A stretch of DNA of 64,000 bases, from NCBI RefSeq assembly GCF_000264905.1, contig NW_006763132.1, positions 2,082,719 to 2,146,718 on the forward strand, given 5' to 3'. The position numbers were made by a program, and so were the translations under genes. Shown one piece after another: positions 22,856 to 35,040 of the stretch; position 1 is the stretch's first letter, and each line of letters starts with the position of its first letter. Origin of the DNA: Stereum hirsutum FP-91666 SS1. Lineage: Eukaryota > Basidiomycota > Agaricomycetes > Russulales > Stereaceae. The notes under the pieces were generated by a model, which saw only the letters and a list, made by a program, of their open reading frames with translations, was not told where the DNA came from and made no database searches.

Positions 22856-25800
22856 ATGCGCGCCGCACCGACTTCGGACGAGATCGGAGACACTCAAATG
22901 AGTGGCGAGATGCCGGACCCTCTTGAGGTGGCGCAGAGCCAGACGTTACAGTCGGATCTTAGACTAGCCGAAATCGTGGGGCGACCGAAAGTCAACAAGG
23001 CTGGCTTGATTGTCACTTCTGAGCTCGGCATCGCAATCGCGAGGTGTAAGAGGAAAGTGCAGAAGTTGGCGCGCGAGTGCCGGCGGGCTAACAGAAGGTT
23101 TAGGTGAGATCCAAATTCATTTTGATATTGTTCTTGCCAGTACGTAGATGATTTCGGAGTGAAGTGCTCATATAGATCTTGAGTTCTATGTCCGTGTGGT
23201 AACTGGCATCTTTATACAGGGATATCGACTTCGACTTCTTGGAAGATAGGGAGCGCTGTTTGCACGGTCTGGACGCCACGGATATGTACTTTCCCACTGA
23301 CACTCTCCGCGTCAACGAGATATTCGATAGTCCGCAATTCTTCGTGGACGGCGCTACTGCAAGTGATATATCGCAAAGCGACACCCTCGGCGACTGCTGG
23401 TTCTTGAGCGGCTTGAGCATCGTCGCGACTGCGGGCCTGATTGAAAAGATTTGTGTTGAGGTGAGCCCGGCTGAATCACTTCGCTCGTTACAAGCTAAAT
23501 CGCGGGAGCTCTGTCACATAGCGTGATGAAAAAGTTGGAGTGTATGGGTTCATCTTTTGGAGAGATGCAGGGTGGGTGGATGTTATTGTGGACGAGTATG
23601 TTCTCTGGGCAGTGCAGCAGCCTCCTCATCAGTTGCTGATCGCTGGTATTTAGTATCCTCTTTGTGAAGATACCCCACTGGGAAGAACTCAATGTCAGGG
23701 TACGCTATTTCGTAGCATCTGGGCAGACTGACCAATAGGCATGTTACTGACCTTGAACCTCAGGAACGGATGATCTACAAGGGTGACGAAGATCGTTACT
23801 TCAATGAGGCCCGTAAAGGCAGCAAGACACTTTTCTTTGCAAGATCCATGACAGAGAACGTGGGTTTCGTTTGCCCGCACAGTCATACTCTAATTGATTG
23901 TCATGTTTAAATCCCGTAGGAGACTTGGGTACCTCTCCTAGAGAAGGCATACGCGAAATTGCACGGGGATTACGCGGCTTTAGAACGAGGACATGCAGGC
24001 AAGCGTCCACCAGAATTTGCTTGAAATTATAGTAACCTGACCTCATTTTTCACCGCTAGTCGAAGCAGTTGAGGACCTGACAGGGTACGTTAATGTTACC
24101 ATTGTATAGGTATGGGATCGTTAATAGGTCAGGATATTACAGGGCCGTGTCATCGAGACTTCATGTTCAGGTATACATGCTTTCCATTGTTCATCGAACA
24201 ATCCGGTTCTCAGTCTCCGCGACACGTTTAGGACATACTCGACCGGGACCTCTTCTGGAAGGAAGAACTGATGAACGCGAACAAGGATCGCGTCTTCGCT
24301 TGTGTTGCAAAGGACAGATATCTGACGCCCAGTGTGAACAACACTTCACGCTCATTTGATAGTGGGCTCTCTGCTCGCCATGCCTACGCCATTCTCAGAG
24401 CGGTCGAATACAGGGGAAGAAGGTTTGTCAAACTCAGAAACCCCTGGGGAGAGACAGATTGGTCCGGTAAATGGAGCGATGGGAGTAAGGAGTGGGTTCA
24501 GGAGAAGTGGTCAATTGATGAAGCTCTCCACGCATTAGAATATAAGTTCGGAAATGACGGAGAGTGCGTGCCTTCTTCCAATCTTTGCTAGGGTACTACA
24601 CCAACGCCTCTTCGATTATCTTCCTGTGTGTGTTAGGTTCATCATGGAATACCACGATTTTCTCAAAATCTGGGACTCGGTTCCTAAATGTCGCTTATTC
24701 AACGACGAGTGGGCTTTGAGTCAACTATGGTTGTCCGTGGACACCGGTGTCTTCCCAAAGCCTGCTGAGTTCGGTGATGTTTCTTGTGAGATGGTCCCTC
24801 AACCCGGCCGTAAGCCTCGCGCTAATATATTTGAAGTCACCTTTTCACTATCTCAAGATACTAGCGCAGTGATCGTTCTAGCCCAGTTAGACAAGCGTTA
24901 TTTCTTGGGGATGGAAAGTCTAGTCAACTTCAGTCTTGAGTTCTGCATTTACAAGAAGGATGGAGACGAACCTGTGGCGTCGTCGAACCATCATGGGCTT
25001 TGGGATCGAAGCGTCGACATAGAGATCGATTTGGAAGCCGGTGATTATGTCGTTCAGGTGAAGGATGACTGCCACACTTGCGCTGCCTAATACTGGAGTT
25101 AACGATAAATATAGATTCGAATTGACCGTACCTCAGAAAGAGCGGACGATGATCCACTGTCAGCCCTTAATCATTTGTCAGGGAGAAGAAAGTATGCGCA
25201 GAAACATGCAGAAATGCTCAATAGTCACTCTATAGCCGCAAGTACGTGCATACGAATAGGTCTCCTTGGACTTCTTCAATATGGACACTTACCATACCCT
25301 TTCCCGCAGACTTCGATGCATCGTAAGGATCATGCCCTTTTCTCTTTGCAGCTTTCTTATACGACGCAGGAAATATGGGTCCAAGATGCCTTTATCAGCA
25401 GCAACTTTTCGAGGAAAGGACCTTACGACACTGGAAGCTCACATGCATGGTGTTCAAGAGCAACACATTCGTACGAAGAAAGAGGCCTTTCCTTTACAAC
25501 TAGAGCCGCCATCTAAGGGTACCACAAACAATACCAAGGCTAGCGTGTCCGTTCAGGTAAACGTCGAACAAATCTCTAAGGAAGACGCCGACACATCCAC
25601 CCCATCCGTCCCAATTCCCGTCGATGAGGCAGGGAATGATGATCCTCCAATGGTGTATCGAACAAAGTATGTCTGTGCCACAGATATTGTATCTTATCAT
25701 TCGGACTCTATCTAAATCCTGGCATCAAGCGAGTCTCCAAACCGTGTATTATCGCCACCCCTTGAGACCACGCATACATCATCTCCACCTTCTGATTCTA

Positions 25801-26416
25801 TGCCCCCCGCCAACCCAGCACCTCCGAATGAAGACACACCTGATTCTTCTGTAACGAAACAGCCACCATCACCTAGCAGTCCTGCGAAAACAACACCCGG
25901 AGACGTCAAATGCAGCGGCTGTAGTCAATTCATCAAGGGATTTAGATATCGCTGTTTGCAGTACGCCAGTTTCGCCTTTCACTCTCGGTTAAGCTCTAAC
26001 TGTTTGTGTCAACATCAGTGTTACATGCTTTGACTACAATCTCTGCCCATCCTGCATGGGCGTACAAGTGCATGCATCAAGCCATAGATTGGTCGGAATC
26101 TCGGACCCAGACGAAGCAGCTAAGTTCAAGAGCAGCTACGAGGCAAGTACCCACATAATGTTCGCCGGTCCTATGAGGTACTCACTAGCAATGAATGTGG
26201 TACATCTCAGTCTTCTTGGCCTCCACCACCGGATTCGTCAAACGTCACCGTAGGTCTTCGTGTGTACACTCACAAGGAGTGTCATGTCCAGATTCAAGGA
26301 CAACTGAGGTGAGGCAGCTTCGCCGACGAGTGATTGATCTGCAATCTGATCGTCGGAAAATCCACAGGCATGGAAGCGTCATTCGCAGTTTCATGACGGA
26401 CGCGAGAGTTTTATGA
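22856..26416 (+). CDS. Calpain-type cysteine protease with C-terminal ZZ finger
   Basis: This is a multi-exon gene; not every splice site was fixed. The N-terminal exon (22856-23103) is a charged leader. The protease core follows with all three catalytic positions: Cys in TLGDCWFLSGLS (about 23385-23420), His in GLSARHAYAILRAVE (about 24364-24408) and Asn in LRNPWGETDWSGKW (about 24434-24475). A calpain C2-like domain III follows at about 24640-25090. After a helical stretch (KYAQKHAEMLNSHSIAA), a disordered Ser/Thr/Pro linker leads to a ZZ zinc finger: CSGCSQFIKGFRYRC (about 25910-25955) and, across an intron, CFDYNLCPSCMG (about 26027-26060). The last exon ends at TGA 26414-26416. Calpains cut proteins at few sites in the cytosol; a ZZ finger usually binds protein partners. 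The final exon choice is the least certain part. Confidence 0.87.
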
Positions 26417-27283
26417 GGGAGATACCGCAGATCGCGCTGAAACTAGATGTATGTGTCTATGAGATGTTATGGCCTTCGTCATATGGGCTTTTATCTGGTG
26501 GAACGCTTACCGCGGGCTGCTGATTCTCTTTGTCGGACATTGCTGTTGGTCGTGTCAGGTATGTATATATTTAGGACAATGCATGAAGTAATTAGCGTAA
26601 TATATAGCTGGTCATCGAGGCGCATGTAACGTGTTACTAGGATGGATGGATGCAACGAAAGCAGGTATAAGAGTTGAGGGCATACACGTCAAACAAGCTC
26701 GTAGGCGTAGTGAGAATCGATACCGAGACAAGGTGAACAGAAAGTAAAGGTATGTTGTACAGAGCAGGATCAGAAAATGCAAGTGTCTCCAGGAAACGTA
26801 CTGCATCGTGATACATAGCAACTTGAAGGTGGTGGCATGCTGTAGGATCAAGGAAGATAGGAAAAGATGTGCTGTATGTATGATGGTGATGTTGAAGGAC
26901 AGGAGGTGCATGTGAAGTGACCTGTATCAGAGAGTGAAACTTGGAATCAAGAGAAATCTCGTAGCGATCATCGCCAAGGATGAAAGCGGAGAGGGAAATC
27001 AACAAAGAGAAGGGAGAATGCACCCATATAGTGTACAGAAGGCTGTCCGTGCCAATCGTCCGCGTCGAGATGTAGTTTGCGACAGACCTATAAACATGAT
27101 AGCCGCCTTGAACGCCCGCACACTCGCACCACCAAGGGCTTCACTGCTGCGCCTACGGCGCATCGTTCCCAACAGCACCCACCCCACCGTCCATGGATAA
27201 GTGTGACGAACTCACAGCCTCCACCGCCCCATGCGCCCATAGCAGTGTATTTGCCTTGGGGACCTGACCCGAACCGGATTGCG
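26417..27283. other. Intergenic, no gene seen
   Basis: This lies between convergent genes. There are open frames of up to about 130 codons on the minus strand, but they are His/Ser/Leu-rich, lack splice-linked partners and match nothing; I treat them as non-coding. Confidence 0.45.
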
Positions 27284-28316
27284 CTACAGCCCCATCCACT
27301 CTGCATGAAACTGGCGCCAATCTTCCCCATCACTATCGTCCGCGAGCGTATCGCTATCCGCATCCGCAGCTCCTGAACCTACAGCGTCAACCAGCTCGTC
27401 GACATCCCATTCCTCGCTTGAACTATCGCTCAACTCTGCCTCGTCACTCAGGCTTGAGTCATCGTCGACGTCCGCCTCTACACCAGTATCTGTGCAGGAG
27501 TCGAGGACCAGGTCTGCGTTGAGTTCAGATTTGGACTCGGTGAAACTGGGCGTGCGGTACGGGTGCGAGGCGAAATAGGGTACGGAAGCGGACGGAAATA
27601 ATGGTAATGAAGTAGGACGAGGTCGCGATGGGCGGCTGGCCGTTAATGATGGCGAGTCTTGGAAGACCAGTATCTCATTGGAGCTGGGGGGCATTGTTGC
27701 CGATGAGAAAGGGGTCGCTATTGGTTCAAGAGGGACGGATTTCTCGTCGTTGGAATTGACAGAGTACATCGAGGATGCATCGTCATCGCTATGGAAATTC
27801 GTATAGCGGAGGAATTAGCATTATGACTTCCAAAGAGCTGAGATGATCAACGTACGAGGCGACAATATCCTTTAATGTGCTCTTCTGTGGGGTCCACTGA
27901 TCGAATTGAACACCCTCTCGAGAAAGCGCACCACAGGGAAGCGTCCGTCGTCGAGCGGTCTTCAAGACCTTCTCATCTATGGCATTGGGGAGCAGTGGCG
28001 AAACGTGGGACTTGTCGGTCCACGAGTTGGTGGTGGTAGTCGTCGAGTTGCCGGTGCTACGCACGAATAGTCGAGATGTCAGGAAGGTCTTCCAGTACGA
28101 CAGTGATGACGAGCGGGATCGTATGGATGGGAAGGACGAGGAAGGTGGTGATGATGGTGATGATTTGGCCGTGGAAGCATCACGAGGCCATGGGACTGTG
28201 TGGCGAGTGGGAGCGGGCTGACGGCGAGAGATCACTCGGAGACCCGAAGAGAAGAGTGTAGAATAGTTGTAGTTGTTCTTAGAGCAAGATGCTTCGGCAT
28301 TCGAGATGGACTGCAT
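27284..28316 (-). CDS. Ser-rich, acidic-tailed protein of unknown function
   Basis: Two exons, 27856-28316 and 27284-27788, join across a 67-base intron and close in phase (322 codons). The N-terminal half is rich in Ser/Pro/Thr with a TTTTTNSW stretch. The middle contains an ordered-looking patch, FDQWTPQKSTLKDIV. The C-terminal third is very acidic (Asp/Glu/Ser clusters such as SSLSDEAELSDSSSEEWD) and ends EDWRQFHAEWMGL. There is no signal peptide or membrane helix. No family is recognised. It is convergent with the calpain gene. Confidence 0.65.
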
Positions 28317-31300
28317 CGTAGTCAGAGAGAGGCCCGGTACAGTGAAGGGGTACGGGGAAGAGGCAGGATAGGGTAGACTCGTTCCACCGAGTATATGTAG
28401 GTTCTAGAGTTAGGTACAGATTTGCCTGCAGGTCGGGAGACAGATATAGAGCAGCCAAGACGGGGGAAAAGCGGACGTACGTGGACTACGACACGTTACG
28501 CCCAACCGCGATCTTTTTGTACTGCCGGACGTCACTTCCTCCCATTATCATGATTCGGATCAATTGCCTAGGCAGGGCAGGCATCTCCAACGCCTCAAGC
28601 GCTCACAGTTATTGCCATCGAGCGATGCATATGATATGTTCGGTACGCACTTCCCTGTACTTCTGGCAGTGCGGCGCGTACGAGATGAAATTCGATCTGC
28701 GACTGTGAGCGAGCCTTGACGTCGGAATCCGACTCCCGACGTGTACGTATACCGCGATCATATGATGTTCCTTGCTTTTGTCTGTACGATGCAAAGGAAC
28801 GACATCCCAAAGCTGGTAAGTAGCGATAATGATGACAGGATAAGGCTGTCGATGGGACAGATGAAGACTGTACACTAGGATACACCATGAAACCCGACAT
28901 CGATGTCGACGAACCCGAGTGATCCTCTTTTGAATCTGATCTTGGACAGAGGACAGAATATCATGATGTTGGGACGCACTCGATCTGATTCATGGCGAAG
29001 ACGGTACCGCAGTGCTCAATGCGCAGTGCCAATCCTGTCTCAATCGAACGAACAGAAGGAAACAGAAGACTGTCACGGCCGGACATTCGAGGCGAATGTC
29101 CCGGATGCGTGCCCTGCCTGTGGCTTCATGGGGAACGTGCACCTATTCTAGCCCATTCTGATCCATAGCAACGACTTAGGGGCAGACAGAAATATGTCAC
29201 CGGATACGTTTCTACTAATTCGGCATCGAGGAGATATGTCCGTCGACAGGGCCATTTGTCCGTGTTCCTCGGCGCGCTCAAGGTCGACAGTTGTGCGCTA
29301 TGGCAGTGCATAGCAGGCATGCTTTCACCGGCCATTCAGACAAGTCTTTTGCGAGGAAGATGGGTGGTAAACTACCCAAAGCTACGAGCCCTGATATCAT
29401 CAGAGGTCGCAGAGAATAATCGGACGCAGAAGAACACGACGAAGCGGAGATTCTGAATGCATCCGCATAATGAATGAAGTAACTCGGAATCAAAACGGAG
29501 GTCGGACCACGTTTGCCGCCACCCTGCACTCGGGACGCAGTTAGAGTACCACCTCTGTCATCGTGGATCAGCACCTCTCCATGGAATATGCACGAACCAT
29601 TCATTCTGGAGCTCAGCTGGTCTCCCGCCAACGCGAAACTTGACAACGGCTGCATATCGCATCAAGTACGTTGCTCGTCCCGGAGCATGGAAAGCTCTGT
29701 ATTGGCTGCTATGGGTGGGAAGTACGCTTGGAGAGTCGATGGCACTCCACCTCATACCAGTACACTATCGCGGCCGTAATACACCCACTTTGCGCTGGTT
29801 GTACAGTTGGCGACCAGGATCTCAACAATACATAAGTGGCGTTGCAATCAGTCCTAATGTGGCTATGGAATCCCGGAAGATGTTACTTACTGAAATGCTA
29901 TTCCCTATCGAGTCCGCATACGATCATCTCATTTGTGGCGTGTCTTCAGCGCTAATAGTAGTCGCAGTGCCTCGTAGGGCGCTCGTACCCATTTATCTTG
30001 CGCGGCGAAACCAGGTCGGGCACTAAACTAGAATGAGTAGAATCGGTACGAACTTGCGGTTGACTATGGCTACCGGTAGGAATGATTCAGCAACATACTT
30101 CCCCGCAAGGTTCAGCGGAGGTAGAAAAAAACGAAGGCACGACGCTAGCCTCGTGGCCCACATCGCAACATCTCTGAACCTCTCTGCCTGGAAAAGGAAG
30201 GAAGGGAGCTCAGCAATCTCGCCAAGGTAGAATAAGGAATTAAATCTAGACACTGTGATAGCCATAGAGCACGGGTCTGCAATGTAGAGCAAGCACATCA
30301 ATTCTCCATGCAAATACTTAGGAAGATGCTCTAAGAATATGACTTGCTCTTGGCCGCTCTCCGTTGCAACTCGTTTCACGCACTAGTCGGACCGGGTGGT
30401 ATCCACGCCATGAATAGCTTGCTCGACCATACCTTCTCGGGGAAGGGGAGAAGAAATGACGATGAACCAAGACCCGAGATCGCTGCGCTGCGCTCCGGAT
30501 ACGATGACCAGGCCATATACATACAGCATTCTCATTGCTATGGGTTCAAACTCGAAGGAGATGTGGCCCTATGGCTCTATCGCTGCTGATTAAATCGACA
30601 GTTGAGGTTGATGTAGGCAAAAGCGCTCGGCTTTCACTTTGTCCCACAGGCGTCACGCCATTCGGCAATCCGTACACACATTCCCTGACCATTTGCATGT
30701 ATGTTCCGTTTTTGATGCGCCCAACGATTTGTGGGTAGAGGCATGGTTGGTTGCCCCACAGGTTCATATAACAACCGGTGGTACAGACGTCTAAGGCTTG
30801 ACACCCATTCCCGAATACCATCTGAAGCATGTTAAGCTAGAGCTTCGGAAGGCTTTGGGGCGCATCATAGCAATAATCTACGTGCGTATACCGGTCGTTT
30901 GTCCATGACGGTCGGAACAAGGATCAGCATGTCGCCATTCCGGTCCCGGGTCAAGCAGTACTCTAAAGATGAGGATCGCTTGGAATGGGTCATGAGATAT
31001 CGATACCCACCACATCCAATCCATAAGTACACTCGAGTCACTTCCAGACACCGAGAGCAAACTGTGGGCGTAGTCTTGGTCCTGAAACACTCGCGAGAAG
31101 TCTAGTCGAGCCACTTCCAGGATTGACTGGAACATGATGGAAGGACCGCCACAACGGCGTCGCTATTTTCAGCGATCATGGAATCGTGCACTATACTGGC
31201 TGGGACCAAGAATGGTCCCAAGAGAAACAAAACCGTCTCATGGCCTCTCACAGATCTCAATTTCCAGGGGATTACTGAATCATAAAGAGGCCAATCCAAG

Positions 31301-31984
31301 GCTATCCCGTTTGTGGGCACGAAACATCTATGCATGAACGTGAAGCCCGAACTGGTGATCAATCACCATGGTGTGTAGTAACCGCTAATAGCGGGAACAA
31401 GTCAGAATTAAGGCGTGAGGATGCGGATAAACCCAACCATCGCAGAACTTTGACTGCCGTGTCATCAACGCAGTCGTCACTTGAGACGCACAAGCGGATC
31501 CGCTGAAGACTCCCTAGCGGTAAAGTTGCGAGAACATATGACGAAAGACACAGAAACAGCAGTAAAACATACAGCGGTACGCATACCCTTGATGGATCTG
31601 GTGCTTCATCCGGAATCATGATGATGCTGCAGATTTCAGCCAGGGTTGACCGTCAAGAGTCACCGCCAATGCGATGGTTCATCCGCAGATGGACACTGCT
31701 ACTCCTCGTTCTTCCCTTGGCAGAGATCAGGATTTAGAGCAGATCCACCAGGCCTCGCCTCGGCGACACCGCCGAAACGACTTTGCCCTCGAAGCCCACC
31801 CTCGTTCGCGACGAGATCATACTGACCGGGCGCATACACCGTCAAGTCTTCGGTGTTCTCACCGCCACTGTCCGAGAGTAGCTTCTCGAGGTTCGTCGAC
31901 TCGAGGAAAAGCGTCTCGGCCTTCTAGATGCGCCCTCCTGCTTCGAGTACGGCCTGGTCCGCGTGGCGAAATCAGAAAGGTTTC
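28317..31984. other. 3.7 kb gene-poor region
   Basis: No gene can be supported on either strand. Frames are short and compositionally mixed; possible coding-like scraps (for example GGKYAWRVDGTPP at about 29720-29755, plus) are isolated and without splice partners. A plus-strand frame at 31674-32135 ends in the duplicated fragment described at 31985. The region looks like decayed, repeat-derived or intergenic DNA. Confidence 0.4.
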
Positions 31985-32051
31985 TTACAGCGCTTTTCAC
32001 CTCGATGCGGAATCGCGAGTTTCGCGATTTCGTGTTGCCACATGCTCGCCA
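31985..32051 (+). repeat. Coding-like fragment, copy 1 of an inverted pair
   Basis: These 67 bases are about four-fifths identical, by eye, to the reverse complement of 32504-32570. In frame they read YSAFHLDAESRVSRFRVAT, against YSDIHLDAEKRVSNFRVAT in the partner. Differences tend to keep the amino acids similar, so both probably come from a coding exon of an unknown gene family. Confidence 0.65.
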
Positions 32052-32503
32052 CAGACGTGTAAGCTGACCAACTGGGACCCCGAACCACCTGGTAAGATCC
32101 GGCACTTGCACATGCACAAGTTCGAGAGAATATGATTGAAAGGAGATGCACTAAATTGGCTGGATGGAGTATGTAACTCACCTCTCTACGGAATCTGCAA
32201 CCATCAGGCCCATATTCAGGAGGAATCATAACTAAAACATTGATGAGAGTTGTCTATTATGTGGTTGTTGACTTCCAACAGTGCTCCCTCCTAGATATTG
32301 TCTCTCAGTGATTGTCTGAACCACTAAGGTATAAGTATGGATGAGTTGCAAAATTTTCGGAAGCATAATAAAGGCACTTTGGCAAGAGGAACGACTTTCA
32401 TGACACTGCGTTGCGGCTGGCCACAGCGATGCTACTTACAAGTGGCGCGGATTTCTGCAACAGGTGTCCCTGCGCGGTGAGCTCCGATCTGCTCCGAGAG
32501 CCG

Positions 32504-32570
32504 TGGCGAGACTGTGGCAACACGAAAATTCGAAACGCGTTTTTCCGCATCGAGGTGAATGTCGCTGTAA
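32504..32570 (-). repeat. Coding-like fragment, copy 2 of an inverted pair
   Basis: This is the minus-strand partner of 31985-32051, about 0.45 kb away. It lies at the 3' end of a minus-strand frame (32432-32671) downstream of the amidohydrolase relic, but nothing shows that it belongs to that gene. Confidence 0.65.
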
Positions 32571-32984
32571 CGAGTCGTGGGTGACTGTTCGGTGAGCGTG
32601 TGTATCAGTGAAGGGATATAGTATGATCTGACCAACTCGAAGGCCAGGGAAGAAGAGGAAGACTTGCCCATCCGGGATGTAACCTGGCGATTTCGAGCGT
32701 TCCGCGACTCGCGTCCTGATTTCTACCATCGCATTGCTCTTCAGAGGAATAGAGAACCAATTGACCTTCGACAACGGCGGGCCAGCCGGTCTCGCATACA
32801 TCCAAGAAGCAATCCCGGGTCACGAAACAACTGACAACACTGTACATGCGTGTGATCCTGCGTTCCAGAAACACAAAATGAAAAGAACGAGGCGACGTGG
32901 ATCCAAATTTGGGCGACAAAAAAAGACTGGGGGACTCACAAGTATTGTTCCCAGCAGAAGGAAATGGCCTTGAAGGGGCCAAGA

Positions 32985-33548
32985 TCACGCCGACTTGCAC
33001 TTCTCCGATCTCCTTCGCAATGAGATGCGCCTCTGTTGCTCCAACAACTGTCAGATGGATATTTATCCCGAGCTTCTTAATTTCTACCTTCAGAGGCAGC
33101 AGTAGCAATCATGTCTGGGTTAAAGCTAGAATCATGATGGGTATCTTGCCCTAGAAACGTACAAATAGAGACATTAGCGTCGCCACTATCAATCATTCAA
33201 TCCGTCAAGCGAAGCGAAGTCGAGTCTAGTTAGCCTGTTCCCACCGTTGCTTTGCTTTGATTCGATGGCATGCGTTGACAGTTGGAGGGAAGACTAGAAG
33301 TTTGGAACGCTGCCAGACTTACCGACGCCACATCCGCAAATGCACTCGTCTCAGTCCCAGCCCCTGTGGCACCACCCAGATTCTCATCCTCCGCATTCAC
33401 ATTCGCCGACGATACCGAGGCAGGCAACAACCTCAGAACAGTGACCTGTGTACTCACACTCGGAGTCCTCGCCTGGGCTCCAAAATACTTCACAGCGACA
33501 TACAAACCCTGCACCTCCTTGACCACCGCCCCCCTCTCAAGTTATGTT
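32985..33548 (-). pseudogene. Amidohydrolase relic, N-terminal part missing
   Basis: Two blocks match the fungal amidohydrolase (imidazolonepropionase-like) family. The first begins at about 33548 on the minus strand after an AG acceptor: AVVKEVQGLYVAVKYFG, then TPSVSTQVTVLRLL. The second, about 33090-32985, reads KLGINIHLTVVGATEAHL and IAKEIGEVQVGVILAPSRPFPS, the helix-strand region with a conserved His. Between them, near 33095, the frame slips between PDMIAT and LKVEIKK, and the expected metal-binding N-terminal half is not found upstream up to 34.2 kb. After PSRPFPS the family sequence fades. I infer a dead, 5'-truncated copy. Confidence 0.65.
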
Positions 33549-35040
33549 TCAGAGAGCAATAATGCGACGTCTATTCGGTCCCAAAAGCGTGCGTGCGTGC
33601 CTATACGGTACCAGAACAAAAAACAACTTGGCTTCATTGACATACACCGCGGGGAAAAGCAGAGGGACGAAGAGGTGACGGTGGTAAAACGTACAACGGG
33701 AGTAGTATAGTTTCCTATATGCAAATGTGGGTCGACGAACCTAGATAGATGGCATATATGGTCAGCACGGCTTCAGACCATAACATTACAGCTAACATCT
33801 GCGACACAAACGACTCGCGTAGGCATAAACCTTTCCTTTTGGATCCAAATTATACATATGCTTGCCTGCATTCTTCATTATAGCCTCCACAAGTCTCGGG
33901 CCTTCGCCATACCCCCAAACTCCCCTCACCGTCCTTACATTCATCGGCACATCGTCCCCGCCATCTGCGCCTCTCTCAACGGGAATCTTCTCGCTGGTCT
34001 AGATCGCTGTGTGCTTTGCCAGTGCATCTTGAGTACCCTCCACAAACCTATCGGATCCTACATGGAAGTGATAGTTCGAAGGTGGACCGGGCAGCGTAGA
34101 GAGAGCACGACAGCACGCAAGTGTAGATCCGGCGCGGGTGGAGATACGAGACGTGGAATGTTGAGCGCCAATGAAGACACATTATGTCAAAACTCCGGGT
34201 AAGGCAAGCGACTCAGAGACGCGTCCGACTTATGTGCGACGCGTCTGTCTTCGACGCGAGGTGATGCCTCTGTGTATGTTAGCAGAAGACGCTAGAGGGA
34301 TACTCCAAGCAACAAAAAATCCCAGTTCAGTTAATATATGACAACGACGTTCACCGTTCTCGTCAACTAGCAGCCTGAAGAGAGTGCGACAATATCACAC
34401 CGTTACCTTGCCAAGTTTCTCGGTCCTGTGTGATGATACATGTGTAAAAAAGCCGTAGGAGGCGGAAGGGCCCTACCGTCGATGACCACTTGGAACTATA
34501 GGAGAATATAGGAGATGCATGAGCACCGTGCATGAAGATGATGACGAACGCTGCTCGACGTCGGCGGAAGACTGGCGGAAGGCGTGAAAACAGTCACGAT
34601 TCTTTCCGAAACGCGCCTGTCACAGCACTGTCACAACCCGTTGCGATTTTGGCCAAATATTTGTGCCAAGTACTACTGGCAGCTGCCATCATCTGGCCAC
34701 CATCGAATCTAAGCCTTCAAAACCTCACTTTTCGTCTCAATCACCAGTCTAGCTTTGTATTTCTCACATACAGTGGCCCACTAATCAATACTTATATATG
34801 ACATTATACTTAATAAGGTGCGTCTGCCTTACGACGACGAGCAGAGTACGCACGAAAATCGCCTCCGAGTCTTGCGTACTACTAGCCATGAACATACAAG
34901 CTAGAATTTTTGGGCTATTTCAGCTCCTGATTTGACTGCGTACAGTTCTTTCCAAAAGTCAGTAGTGACACGCTCATGGTGAATCCGCGTCCTGTCGGTT
35001 TCATCGCCACCGACAGAGCGTCTGACTTCTCGTGTTCCAT
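33549..35040. other. 1.5 kb without recognised genes
   Basis: Only short frames with no family signature. The missing N-terminal half of the amidohydrolase was sought here and not found. Confidence 0.45.

Noticed and set aside
26612..27023. Overlapping minus-strand frames rich in His, Leu and Ser
   Set aside because: Low complexity, no known domain and no usable splice structure between two convergent genes.
29640..30026. A plus-strand frame of 128 codons in the gene-poor region, with a nearby string resembling a DUF6593 end
   Set aside because: The similarity rests on a few residues in another frame, without supporting exons.
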